NCBI GenBank assembly: GCA_947465645.1
Contig: CANIBQ010000029.1
Location: forward strand, 1-52,897
DNA length: 52,897 nt
Direction of reading: 5' to 3'
Origin: Acidobacteriota bacterium
GTDB lineage: Bacteria > Acidobacteriota > Vicinamibacteria > Vicinamibacterales > UBA2999
Positions within the stretch are counted from its first letter, which is position 1. Every line of letters starts with the position of its first letter. Of the stretch, positions 41,164-49,690 are shown one piece after another. Below the pieces are notes generated by a model. The model made no database searches. It was not told the origin of the DNA and saw only the letters and a program-made list of their open reading frames with translations. Made by a program: the position numbers and the translations under genes.

Positions 41164-44100
41164 ATGCCCGCAAGACGTGCATTGCTCGCCCTCTTCTTTC
41201 TCGTGCTCTCTCCAGGAATCGTCTTCGGTCAGGCGTCGATCGCCGGGGTCATAAGGGACACATCGGGCGCGGTGCTGCCCGGTGTGACGGTCGAAGCGTC
41301 GAGCCCCGCTCTCATCGAGAAAGTCCGGAGCGCCGTCAGCGACGGCACCGGCCAGTACCAGATCATCAACCTGGCTCCCGGCGCCTATGCGGTCACCTTC
41401 ACGCTGCCGGGCTTCAATGTCGTCCGCCGCGAGGGCGTCGAGCTCACCGGCACATTCACGGCGACCATCAACGCCGAGATGCGCGTCGGAGCGGTAGAGG
41501 AAACAGTCACGGTGACCGGCGCGACGCCGATCGTCGACGTCCAGAGCACCACGCGGCAGCAGGTGCTCGGACGCGAAGTCATAGACACGATTCCCGCCGG
41601 CCGAACGACCTACAGTCTCGCGTTGCTGATCCCGGGCGTGTCGTTCGGCGGACCGGCGTCGCAGGACGTCGGCGGTTCGACGCAGAACACGACGATTGGC
41701 TTAGTCGCTCACGGCAGCCGCTACAACGACCAGGCCAGCGTACAAAACGGCGTGTCGATCGCGGCGATGGCCGACAAATCGTGGTTCTCGCCGATGCTCT
41801 ACAACCCCACCGCGACGCAGGAAGTGGTGATCGACACCTCGGCGGTGAACGTGGAACTGCCGTCAGGCGGCGTGCGCACCAACGTCATCACCCGCGACGG
41901 CGCCAACCAGTTCAACGCGACGATCTACGCCAACTTCGCCAACGAATCGATGCAGGGAGACAACTTCACCGACGACCTCCGAACCGCGGGCCTCAGGCAG
42001 CCAGGGGCGATCCGCAAGCTGTGGGATGTCAATCCCGGCCTCGGCGGCCCGCTGAAGCAGGATCGCGTCTGGTTCTATCTCTCGGGCCGTTACACCGGAT
42101 CGAGCAATTACGCCTCAGGTATCTCCAGCGACCTGAATCTCAACACGCCGAACGCCTGGACCTACGCACCGGACCTCGAGTCGAGACCGGTGAACGACCT
42201 GGTGACCAAGGACGGCCAGTTGCGCCTGACGTGGCAGGCCAGCCAGAAGAACAAGATCGGCTTCGTCTGGCACGAGCAGACGATCTGCGGCTGTCCGGCG
42301 ACGGTGAGCGCGACCAACGCGGTCGGGCAGCAGCGCGCGTTTCCTGTGCAACGTCTGCTGCAGGGCGACTGGACCTCGCCGGTCACCAACCGGCTGCTGA
42401 TCGAAGGCGGAGCGGTCAAGTACCGAGGCAACAGCGTCGAACGTCCGCTGCCCGGGCTCAACCCGGACAACGTCACGGTGCTCGAGCAATCGACCGGCCT
42501 GACCTATCGCGGCAACGATCCCTACCGGGAGCGGCCGAACGGGAGTGCGCACCTCCGGGTCGCGGTGTCGTACGTCACCGGCACCCATGCCTTCAAGGGC
42601 GGGATCAATCACACCAGCGGCTGGGCACGCACCAGCAACTTCGCGAACCAGCAGGTCACCTATCGCTTCAACAACGGCGTGCCGAACCAGATCACGCAGT
42701 TCGCGTATCCCTTCGTGTTCCACGTCGACATCGACCACAACATGGGGATCTTCGCGCAGGACAAGTGGACGATCGGCCGGCTGACGATGACCGGCGGCCT
42801 GCGCTACGACTATTTCACCAACAGCTTTCCGGAGTCGACGCTCGCGCCGACGCGGTTCACGCCGACTCGCAACGTCGTATTCCCGTCGCAGACCAATCTC
42901 GCCCTGCACGACATCACGCCGCGCGTCGGCGGGGTCTACGACCTGTTCGGCGACGGCAAGACCGCGGTGAAGGCCTCGATGAACAAATACCTGTCCGGGC
43001 TCGGCTCGATCGACTTGTCGGCGATGCCGCACCCGGTGGCCAATGCGGTGTTGAACGCCAACCGATCGTGGGCCGATGCCAACCGCAACTTCGTGCCGGA
43101 CTGCAATCTGGTCAGTGCAGACGCCAACGGCGAGTGCGGCGCGATGTCGAATCGAGACTTCGGCAGCGTGAGACCCGGCGCGACCTTCGACCCGGAGATT
43201 CTGCAGGGCTTCGGAAATCGCGGCTACAACTGGGAGCTCTCGGCGGGCGTGCAGCATCAGGTCGTGCCGCGCGTCGCCGTAGATTTCGGCTTCTTTCGCC
43301 GCTGGTACGGCAACGACGTCGTCACCGACAACCGCGCGCTCACGTCGGCTGATTTCACGCCATTCAGCATCACGGCGCCGCAGGACGCGCGGCTCCCCGG
43401 CGGCGGAGGCTATGCGGTGACGGGGATGTACGACCTCCATCCGAACAGGTTCGGCGTGCCCGCGCAGAACTACGTGACGTTCGCCAAGAACTACGGCAAG
43501 TTGACCGACGTCTGGAACGGCTTTGACTTCAACACCAACGTGCGGCAGCTCGGCGGGGTGATGCTGCAGGGCGGATTCAGTACGGGTAGGCGAACCACCG
43601 ACATGTGTGAAGTGGCCGCGAAGCTGCCGCTGTGGCTGGCGACCAACGCGGGGGCCGCGGCCAACAACCTGGTGCAGTCAGGCACCTTCATCAACGTCGG
43701 GGCCGGGCGGAATCTCGACATCGTGGATCCGGCCGGCGTGCTGACGCCGCAGGAGTTCTGTAGCCAGGATTCCGGGTGGCAGACGCAGTACAAGCTGCTC
43801 GGCACTTACACCATTCCGAGAGTAGACGTGCAGATGTCGGCGGCGCTACAGAATCTGCCGGGACGGCAGATGGCGGCGTACTTCGTCGTGCCGAATGCAG
43901 TGGCCGCGGCGTCGCTCGGCCGGAGCCTGGCGGGCAACGCCGCCAACGTGACCGTCAACATCGTCGAGCCAGGCTCGATGTACGGCGAGCGACTGAACCA
44001 GCTCGACCTCCGCTTCTCGAAGCTCCTGAACATGGGGCGTATGCGGTCAATGCTCAGCCTGGATCTCTACAACGCGTTGAACGACAACACCGTCCTGACG

Positions 44101-44187
44101 CAGAACAACAATTACGCCGCCTGGCTCCGGCCGCAGTCGATCCTCACGGCGCGATTCGCGAAAGTCAGTATGCAGTTCGATTTCTGA
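41164..44187 (+). CDS. Oar-like TonB-dependent receptor 2
   Basis: The 1007-residue outer-membrane receptor has a signal peptide, a carboxypeptidase-regulatory-like domain (QASIAGVIRDTSGAVLPGVTVEA), a plug (VDVQSTTRQQVLGREVIDTIPAGR) and a barrel ending MQFDF. It is closely related to the receptor at 29936-32893; shared runs include GECGAMSNRDFGS and NANRSW/STNRSW, and the two match along their whole length. The gene is divergent from the six-gene amidohydrolase operon and starts 204 bases from it, so the pair of receptors brackets the operon. A strong hairpin follows the stop. The substrate is unknown; the context points to something that periplasmic amidohydrolases and a lactone-type hydrolase then process. 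Confidence 0.92.
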   Translation: MPARRALLALFFLVLSPGIVFGQASIAGVIRDTSGAVLPGVTVEASSPALIEKVRSAVSDGTGQYQIINLAPGAYAVTFTLPGFNVVRREGVELTGTFTATINAEMRVGAVEETVTVTGATPIVDVQSTTRQQVLGREVIDTIPAGRTTYSLALLIPGVSFGGPASQDVGGSTQNTTIGLVAHGSRYNDQASVQNGVSIAAMADKSWFSPMLYNPTATQEVVIDTSAVNVELPSGGVRTNVITRDGANQFNATIYANFANESMQGDNFTDDLRTAGLRQPGAIRKLWDVNPGLGGPLKQDRVWFYLSGRYTGSSNYASGISSDLNLNTPNAWTYAPDLESRPVNDLVTKDGQLRLTWQASQKNKIGFVWHEQTICGCPATVSATNAVGQQRAFPVQRLLQGDWTSPVTNRLLIEGGAVKYRGNSVERPLPGLNPDNVTVLEQSTGLTYRGNDPYRERPNGSAHLRVAVSYVTGTHAFKGGINHTSGWARTSNFANQQVTYRFNNGVPNQITQFAYPFVFHVDIDHNMGIFAQDKWTIGRLTMTGGLRYDYFTNSFPESTLAPTRFTPTRNVVFPSQTNLALHDITPRVGGVYDLFGDGKTAVKASMNKYLSGLGSIDLSAMPHPVANAVLNANRSWADANRNFVPDCNLVSADANGECGAMSNRDFGSVRPGATFDPEILQGFGNRGYNWELSAGVQHQVVPRVAVDFGFFRRWYGNDVVTDNRALTSADFTPFSITAPQDARLPGGGGYAVTGMYDLHPNRFGVPAQNYVTFAKNYGKLTDVWNGFDFNTNVRQLGGVMLQGGFSTGRRTTDMCEVAAKLPLWLATNAGAAANNLVQSGTFINVGAGRNLDIVDPAGVLTPQEFCSQDSGWQTQYKLLGTYTIPRVDVQMSAALQNLPGRQMAAYFVVPNAVAAASLGRSLAGNAANVTVNIVEPGSMYGERLNQLDLRFSKLLNMGRMRSMLSLDLYNALNDNTVLTQNNNYAAWLRPQSILTARFAKVSMQFDF

Positions 44188-44209
44188 GGCGTCAGTACGG
44201 CGGGCGGGG

Positions 44210-44241
44210 GCGCGAGGAGGCCGGGCCTGTCCTCCTCGCGC
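44210..44241. terminator. Hairpin between convergent genes, probable bidirectional terminator
   Basis: A perfect 11-base stem (GCGCGAGGAGG with its complement) encloses a ten-base loop. It lies 22 bases after the receptor stop and 23 bases from the stop of the convergent gene at 44265. No T-tract is present on either side. Confidence 0.6.
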
Positions 44242-44264
44242 TCACTTCTCTCCGGTGCTGTTCG

Positions 44265-45995
44265 TCAGCGCGCCGCGCGTGCGCTCACGGGCTTGTTGCC
44301 GTTGGGCCTGAACACCGCCACGCGGCCATCCAGCTCGAACCACCCGTCGCCGTTGTCGTCGGGATTGATCTTCGGCGTATGCCCGCGGACCACCGGGAAC
44401 GGGAAGTAGGTGAATCGGCCGGTCTTCTGATCGTAGCGGACCAGCGAGTTGTAGTTCTGAACCTCGCTCCAGACGTTGTCCTGGCGGTCGACGAATACTT
44501 CGTACACGTTGCCGTACCGCAGCGGCAGCTTGACATCGGACGTCTGGTTCGCGTCGGCGTCAATCCGGCCAAGCGCGTTGCCGAAGTACTGCGCCGTCCA
44601 GATGATCCCCTTCGAATCGACCGTCGGCCTGCGGCTGGTGTGGCCCAACTTGAAGAGCATCGGCTTCGGTTTCTTCGGATCGCGCACCCAGACTTCGTAG
44701 CCGAGTCCGTACCCCGTGGCCATGACGCGATCGCGGCTGTCCACGTGCATCCCGTACCATCCGGCGCCGCGCACCGGATTGTGCTCAGTGATCGCGTTGG
44801 TCCTGGGGTCCAGCTCGACAATCCTGGTGTGCCCCATGTTATTGGCCCAGAAGACCCTCCCTGTTGAATCGACGACAACCGTCAGTCCCGAGCTGCCCTT
44901 CGACTCGATCGGCAGGTACTCCTTGAACTGTCCGGTCTTGTAGTTGAAGGCCGTCGCGCCGGAGTCGCCGATGTTCGAGGTCCACGCGGTGTCCTTGAAC
45001 TCCCACATCCCGTGGGGCCGGATGTTGATGTTCTCGGGGGACGGAATCTGGAACTGCCTGGTGCGCTGCTCCGGCGTCGTCCGCGGGTTGCGAACATCGA
45101 CCTGCCAGATAGAGCTGTTGGGTGTGCCGGACAACCACACGCGCCCGCGGGTGTCCGGCGTGAGGCCGGGGAACGCGTCGTGGAAGCCGGGCGCCGCCTT
45201 GGTGCCGTCCGCGAAGGTATGCGGCTTGACCGGCGGCAGCTCGTAGGTCACATAGATCATCTCCGCGAGCGCTTCCTCGTCGCGCGGGTTCGGGTCGAGC
45301 TTGAGATCGCGAACCTTGCCGCCCGGCGGGAATAGTTCGGCGAGGTACTTGGCGATCAGGTCGCGATCGGCGTTCGGGAGCTGATAGTCGAGCAGCGGCG
45401 CGCCCTCGATACCGATCGCCCGGCCCCACTTGGCGTTGTCGAACATGCGGTCGATGCCGGCGCGCCACTGCGCTTCCGTCTTGCCGCCGCGCCGGTGCCA
45501 TCCGTGCCAGGAATGGCAGCCAGTGCAGTCCCGCACCATGATGTCGCGCGCGGGACTGGCCGGGTACAGCGTGTCCCAGTCGACGAGCTCGGCGCCCGGC
45601 CGCTGCTTGCCGCCGGCGACGTCCTCGAGGTACGGACCAGGCTTCGCGGCGAGAGAGATGTTCGCGGTTTGCGTCTGCCCGGACTTGACGTCCACCTTCA
45701 GGGTCGGCGACTCGACATATTCTTCGACCACCGAGACCTCGTAGGTACTCGGGGGGAGGTTGTAGATGTTGTACTGCCCGCCGCGCGTGAACACGGTGTA
45801 CGTGATCTTGTGGAGGATGTCGTTGGCGGCGACGCGGAACGCGCGCACCTCACCTCGATCCGCCACCACGCGACCCGAGATCGTGCCGGGCGTGTCGGCG
45901 TTCTGCGCCAGGGTCGCCGCGCCCAGCCATGCCATCGTGGCGGCGCCGATCGCCAAGCTCACCAAACAGCGCTTCGTCACCCTGATCGCGTTCAT
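44265..45995 (-). CDS. Secreted heme c and beta-propeller (Vgb-like) protein
   Basis: The 576-residue protein joins three parts. A carboxypeptidase-regulatory-like beta domain follows the signal peptide (residues about 36-118, GTISGRVVADRGEV to ISLAAKPG). A single heme c motif CTGCH lies at 157-161. A C-terminal beta-propeller has repeats like those of virginiamycin B lyase (TPDTRGRVWLSGTPNSSIWQVD, TVVVDSTGRVFWANNMGHTRIVELD, TVDSKGIIWTAQYFGNALGRID, VDRQDNVWSEVQNYNSLVRYD). Antibiotic lyase activity is not implied. ATG 45995 has GGAGG upstream; ATG 46007 is the alternative. It is convergent with receptor 2 and shares a strand with the amidohydrolase upstream, 52 bases apart. A redox or ligand-sensing role is inferred. 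Confidence 0.82.
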   Translation of the reverse strand: MNAIRVTKRCLVSLAIGAATMAWLGAATLAQNADTPGTISGRVVADRGEVRAFRVAANDILHKITYTVFTRGGQYNIYNLPPSTYEVSVVEEYVESPTLKVDVKSGQTQTANISLAAKPGPYLEDVAGGKQRPGAELVDWDTLYPASPARDIMVRDCTGCHSWHGWHRRGGKTEAQWRAGIDRMFDNAKWGRAIGIEGAPLLDYQLPNADRDLIAKYLAELFPPGGKVRDLKLDPNPRDEEALAEMIYVTYELPPVKPHTFADGTKAAPGFHDAFPGLTPDTRGRVWLSGTPNSSIWQVDVRNPRTTPEQRTRQFQIPSPENINIRPHGMWEFKDTAWTSNIGDSGATAFNYKTGQFKEYLPIESKGSSGLTVVVDSTGRVFWANNMGHTRIVELDPRTNAITEHNPVRGAGWYGMHVDSRDRVMATGYGLGYEVWVRDPKKPKPMLFKLGHTSRRPTVDSKGIIWTAQYFGNALGRIDADANQTSDVKLPLRYGNVYEVFVDRQDNVWSEVQNYNSLVRYDQKTGRFTYFPFPVVRGHTPKINPDDNGDGWFELDGRVAVFRPNGNKPVSARAAR

Positions 45996-46047
45996 CCGAT
46001 CCTCCATTCACTGGTTGCCGAATCGATATCACCGCCGCCTGCCGCCG

Positions 46048-47760
46048 TCAGTTGCTCGAGGGCCGGCGGTCGCCGGGAATCGCGAGCACACCCGCGTCGT
46101 GGACGATCTTTCCGTCAACAATCGTCAGCACGGAGGTGATCCGCTTGATCTGCTCGTCGGACACGGCCGCGGAGTCGAGCACGTCGGCGCTCAGCACCGC
46201 GAGATCGGCGAGCTTGCCGGTTTCGACCGAACCGAGCTTCTGTTCTTCCTTGGTAAACCACGCGTTCTGCCGGCCCCACAGGGCAAGGGCCTGGGGACGG
46301 GTCAACTGCTGATCGGGCTCAATCACCTCGCCCGCCGAATTCTTTCCCGTGACCAGGTAGTGAAAGTGCAGCCACGGGTTCAGCGGCGAGATGTTCGCCC
46401 CGTCGTCGCCGTATCCCGTGGGAATGCCGCTTTCCACGATCATCTTGAACGGCGCCCCAGGGACCGATGCCGTTCCGGAGAGATAACGGTTGCCGCCAAC
46501 CCCCGCGCCGACGCCGACGGCCTTCAGCCGATCGAGCAACTCCCGGGTAAGGCCCGGTACGTGCTCGATGTTCCAGCGCAGCGGCGCGAGCGGAATGTCC
46601 CTGTTGATGCGCTCGAGGATTGGAACGATCGCGGCGATGTCGCCGACGTTGCCGATGTGCTGCGTGTAGGTCCAGCCGCGTTGCGCAAGCAACCGTAACG
46701 CGGGCTCGAGGTTGGCGGGCGGAGGTGGCGCCGCGAACGACCACGCGGTCGCCCATTCACCGATGCCCGAGATCCTCAGAAAGTCGTCGCCAAAATCCTG
46801 AAACTGATTGTTGATGCGCTGGCGGAGGAAGACGAGGTCGGCGCCCTGATCGCGGCTCGAAAAGAAGATCCGCATCCGGCCTGTGGTGAGCCGGCCTTCA
46901 CGGTGGAGGGCCGTGATCGCCTGGTACCCGGTGAACGGATCGAGCTCATTGGACCCGCCGTTGCCGAGTTGCGCCAGTCCTTCCGCACCTTCGACCCGCG
47001 CTGGCCAGCCTCCGGCTTTGTCCTGGTGCGTGGTCAAGCCGAGACTCGCGGCGTAGCGTAAGGAGTCGAGCGTCGTCCGCTTTTGATCGTCGAAGGTCTG
47101 CGCGGCCCGCAGCGCGTTGAATGCCGCAAGCGTCGGCGCATTCGCGGCGATGGCACCATCCTCCGCGACCGCGACGCCCTGGCGCTGGAGCCAATCGCGA
47201 CCGAGGCGATTGACGCTGGCAGGCCCTGCAAAGGCGAGGGCGACCAGCACCGGGTGCGTCTTCACCGCGGCGTCGAGCTCCGCGCCTGACGGCAGCCGCT
47301 TTTCGACGAGCTGATTGGTATGCCAGCCCCCGATGGCGGTAATGAACCCGCCAGCGGGCACGGCGCGCGCCCGCTGGCGCAACGCGTCCTGAATGGCGGC
47401 GATGCTGAAGGCGGTTTCAAGGCGCGTGTCGTACCCTGGTCTCAGGCCCAGGGACACGATGTGTGAGTGATTGTCGATGAGGCCCGGCACCACGCGGCGT
47501 CCGCGAAGGTCGATGACCGGTGCGCACGACGCGTGAGCCGGAATCCCGCGCGCCGAACTGACAGACACAAAACGGTTGTCGCGTATGACCACGGAGGTCG
47601 CGACGGTGTTGCGCTCGTCGAGCGTCGAGATCCGCCCGTTGTGGAGGACAAGCTCGCGGCAGTCGCTGGTGCCTGATCGCTGAGCAGCGCCGAGCGTCGC
47701 CGCCACCAGGCTCGCGAACAGGCCGGCAAGCAGAAGGCTTCCGCCCGGTCGGGGAAGCAT
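46048..47760 (-). CDS. Secreted YtcJ-type amidohydrolase
   Basis: The 570-residue protein has a signal peptide (MLPRPGGSLLLAGLFASLVAATLGAAQ) and an Amidohydrolase_3 core. The core has HxH intact in VVPGLIDNHSHIVSLG, a His in NIEHVPG, and an Asp in GYGDDGANISPLNPW. It belongs to a different branch from amidohydrolases A-C and has no IPT/TIG domain. It probably hydrolyses an amide or formamide-like bond in the periplasm. The preferred ATG is at 47760, with only AAGG far upstream; longer readings add an unstructured N-terminus. The 262 bases before it contain no gene; an extended -10-like TGATAGACT on the minus strand (47881-47873) is a weak promoter candidate. Confidence 0.85.
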   Translation of the reverse strand: MLPRPGGSLLLAGLFASLVAATLGAAQRSGTSDCRELVLHNGRISTLDERNTVATSVVIRDNRFVSVSSARGIPAHASCAPVIDLRGRRVVPGLIDNHSHIVSLGLRPGYDTRLETAFSIAAIQDALRQRARAVPAGGFITAIGGWHTNQLVEKRLPSGAELDAAVKTHPVLVALAFAGPASVNRLGRDWLQRQGVAVAEDGAIAANAPTLAAFNALRAAQTFDDQKRTTLDSLRYAASLGLTTHQDKAGGWPARVEGAEGLAQLGNGGSNELDPFTGYQAITALHREGRLTTGRMRIFFSSRDQGADLVFLRQRINNQFQDFGDDFLRISGIGEWATAWSFAAPPPPANLEPALRLLAQRGWTYTQHIGNVGDIAAIVPILERINRDIPLAPLRWNIEHVPGLTRELLDRLKAVGVGAGVGGNRYLSGTASVPGAPFKMIVESGIPTGYGDDGANISPLNPWLHFHYLVTGKNSAGEVIEPDQQLTRPQALALWGRQNAWFTKEEQKLGSVETGKLADLAVLSADVLDSAAVSDEQIKRITSVLTIVDGKIVHDAGVLAIPGDRRPSSN

Positions 47761-48022
47761 GTCGGCTAATTGACCTTCTTGATCACGATCGCCTCCAGGG
47801 CGTCGGCGTCTGAGCGCCATCGATCGCTTCCCAGCGCATGTCCATTCTGTGAACAATGAGCCGCAAACGCGGAGTCTATCATGGGCAGATGGCACCCGAT
47901 ATCGAACCGGGACCCGCTCCGTCCACAGGATCTTCGATCGCCTAGCCGGACCTCCTGGGGCGGGAATACGACTCGGCTGTGCCGCCGCTTCAGGTCACGG
48001 CGGGCACAACCGTCCGCGGCAC

Positions 48023-48922
48023 TTATCGGGTGGCTCCGGCGCCTCCGAGCAGCTTGTAGGTGGTGGCGATGTTGTTGTCCCGGCCGGGATAGTAGTCCTC
48101 CCACCAACTGAATCGCTCGAGCAGGTTGCTCGCCTGCAGTTGCTGGACGCTCCTGCCGGTCTTGATCCCCTCACCCACGCCTGCGACAAGCGCCTCGAAG
48201 TACTCGCGCTGTTCGGTGACGACAGCCTTGTTCCCGACGTTGCCGTGACCCGGAACAAAGATGTCGAAGTTCAGCGCCTCGACCTTCTTCATCGCCGCGA
48301 TCCAAGCAGGGAGCGGCGCACCATCCAGGAAGCGGGGTACCCGCCGCACGGTGAGGTAGTCAACGGTGTGCGCCACCCGCTCCGCAGGGAAGTACAGGAT
48401 GGTCATATCGGCCGCGTGATTCGCCCCGGCGTAAATGAGCTCGACGGTCTTGCCGCCCAGCGTGATGGTCTGGCGATCCGTATAGGTCTTCTGCGGCGTC
48501 GCCACGTCCTTCATCCGCTCCGGCTCGGGCGACGTCTTGATCTCGGCCGCCATGTTGGCATGGCCCCAGAGCTCGGCGGTGTCGGCGAACACGCGCCCGC
48601 CGGAGGCGTGATCCCAGTGACTGTGGCTGTGGATGACGTAACGCACCGGCACGTTGAAGCGCTTGGCGAGCTCCGCCTTGAGCCACGTCGCCGCATCGGC
48701 GCTGATGGGATCTCCGAGAATGATCCCGGCGGGCGTGACCATGAACACCGTGTGGTGCCGCGTGTCCTGGAAGCGATAGACGTCCCCTCTGATCTTGAGG
48801 ATCGCTCTGACCGGCGCCTGCGCCGGTGGTCCCTGGGCGATGGCGGTGAGCGTCCATCCGCCCACGACCATCAACATCGCAGCGGCCAGGGCGCCCGTTC
48901 GCATGATGAATCGTAACTTCAT
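48023..48922 (-). CDS. Secreted metallo-beta-lactamase-fold hydrolase
   Basis: The 299-residue protein has a signal peptide (to about residue 30) and an intact HxHxDH site at His100-Ser-His102-Trp-Asp104-His105 in VRYVIHSHSHWDHASGG. A further His follows in YAGANHAADM, and an Asp/His in VPGHGNVG. It resembles the MBL hydrolases annotated as quinoprotein relay system proteins or lactonases; the reaction is not determinable. AAAGGAGGA precedes the ATG by ten bases. The gene is the intact counterpart of the ligand-less protein at 18239-19291. The 245 bases upstream hold no gene but contain a long imperfect palindrome (49062-49117), and a small cytochrome gene lies beyond on the same strand. Confidence 0.85.
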   Translation of the reverse strand: MKLRFIMRTGALAAAMLMVVGGWTLTAIAQGPPAQAPVRAILKIRGDVYRFQDTRHHTVFMVTPAGIILGDPISADAATWLKAELAKRFNVPVRYVIHSHSHWDHASGGRVFADTAELWGHANMAAEIKTSPEPERMKDVATPQKTYTDRQTITLGGKTVELIYAGANHAADMTILYFPAERVAHTVDYLTVRRVPRFLDGAPLPAWIAAMKKVEALNFDIFVPGHGNVGNKAVVTEQREYFEALVAGVGEGIKTGRSVQQLQASNLLERFSWWEDYYPGRDNNIATTYKLLGGAGATR

Positions 48923-49061
48923 GATTTCCGCGTCCTCCTTTAATGGATCGGGTATGAAACTTCCCGCAACTAACCAGACGTTGGATTTTACTGAACCGCG
49001 TGCGCGGAAGGTAGCGGAGGGAAGCGGGTAGGATTGCTGGTCCAGTCGAGGAAGCCCGGAC

Positions 49062-49117
49062 GGCGGCGCGCTGGCGAAGTCTGGCCCCTGGAGTCGTCTC
49101 GCCAGTTCCGCGCCGCC
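49062..49117. repeat. Long imperfect palindrome in the cytochrome-MBL gap
   Basis: Nine (GGCGGCGCG) and seven (CTGGCGA) bases pair with their complements, interrupted only by a three-base bulge, around a 21-base loop. It would form a very stable RNA or cruciform hairpin about 50 bases after the cytochrome stop. No T-tract accompanies it, so it may be a processing or REP-like element instead of a terminator. Confidence 0.6.
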
Positions 49118-49167
49118 AAGACCGTCACGGGCAACCTCACCCGGGAGGTGTCCAGGCCTGGCAGCGG

Positions 49168-49530
49168 TCAGCGCTGCTGAATCGTCTCGAGGTAGCGGAC
49201 GAGCGCGTCGATCCTGGCCCTGACCACGTCAGGGGATGCTCCCCCTTGCGCGCGCAGGAATGTGTCACCCCACACCGGCATGTTCCCGCCATGCCCCATG
49301 GCCGGGTTCCGGCCATCGATCGACCGAAACACGGTCTCCGATGGAAACTTGCCGCCACTGCGTTTCGCGATGGTCGTCAAGTCGGCCGGCTTTATCCGCA
49401 GCACCGACGCCATGGGACCGTCGCCCTTGGCCTGCGGTCCGTGACAGGACCCGCAGTAGTTGACGTACAGCGCGGAACCCGACGGCGAGGTTGAACCCTG
49501 CCCGGCGAAGGCCGTCCCCGAACACGACAC
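49168..49530 (-). CDS. Small c-type cytochrome, start uncertain (possible frameshift)
   Basis: The 120 residues read from GTG 49530 contain one heme c motif, CGSCH (26-30), in ALYVNYCGSCHGPQAKGDGP. A distal Met candidate lies in GGNMPVWGD, the normal layout of a class I monoheme cytochrome of about 90 residues. The GTG start leaves no signal peptide, which a cytochrome c requires. In the same frame the upstream codons read RYISFATRFAAVFIVVSCSGTAFA, a good signal, back to a TGA at 49578-49576. That TGA overlaps an ATG at 49579 with AGAGGA nine bases before it. Removing one base (49576) would give MRYISFATRF in frame. The gene is therefore intact from 49575 on and either frameshifted or miscalled there. 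Confidence 0.75.
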   Translation of the reverse strand: MSCSGTAFAGQGSTSPSGSALYVNYCGSCHGPQAKGDGPMASVLRIKPADLTTIAKRSGGKFPSETVFRSIDGRNPAMGHGGNMPVWGDTFLRAQGGASPDVVRARIDALVRYLETIQQR

Positions 49531-49690
49531 GACGATGAAGACGGCCGCGAACCGGGTCGCGAAGGATATGTAGCGTCATAGGGAACATTCCTCTTGTGCA
49601 ACAACGGTGTAACGCAGCGTGCGCCAGTATCCCACAGGACCGGGGCGCGAATGAAACGAGCCGCGTCGGAATGGCGGCGCGGGAGCCCGG

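Noticed and set aside
44265..45995. Virginiamycin B lyase (antibiotic resistance)
   Set aside because: Only the propeller resembles Vgb; a heme c site and regulatory-like domain precede it, and no lyase residues could be confirmed.
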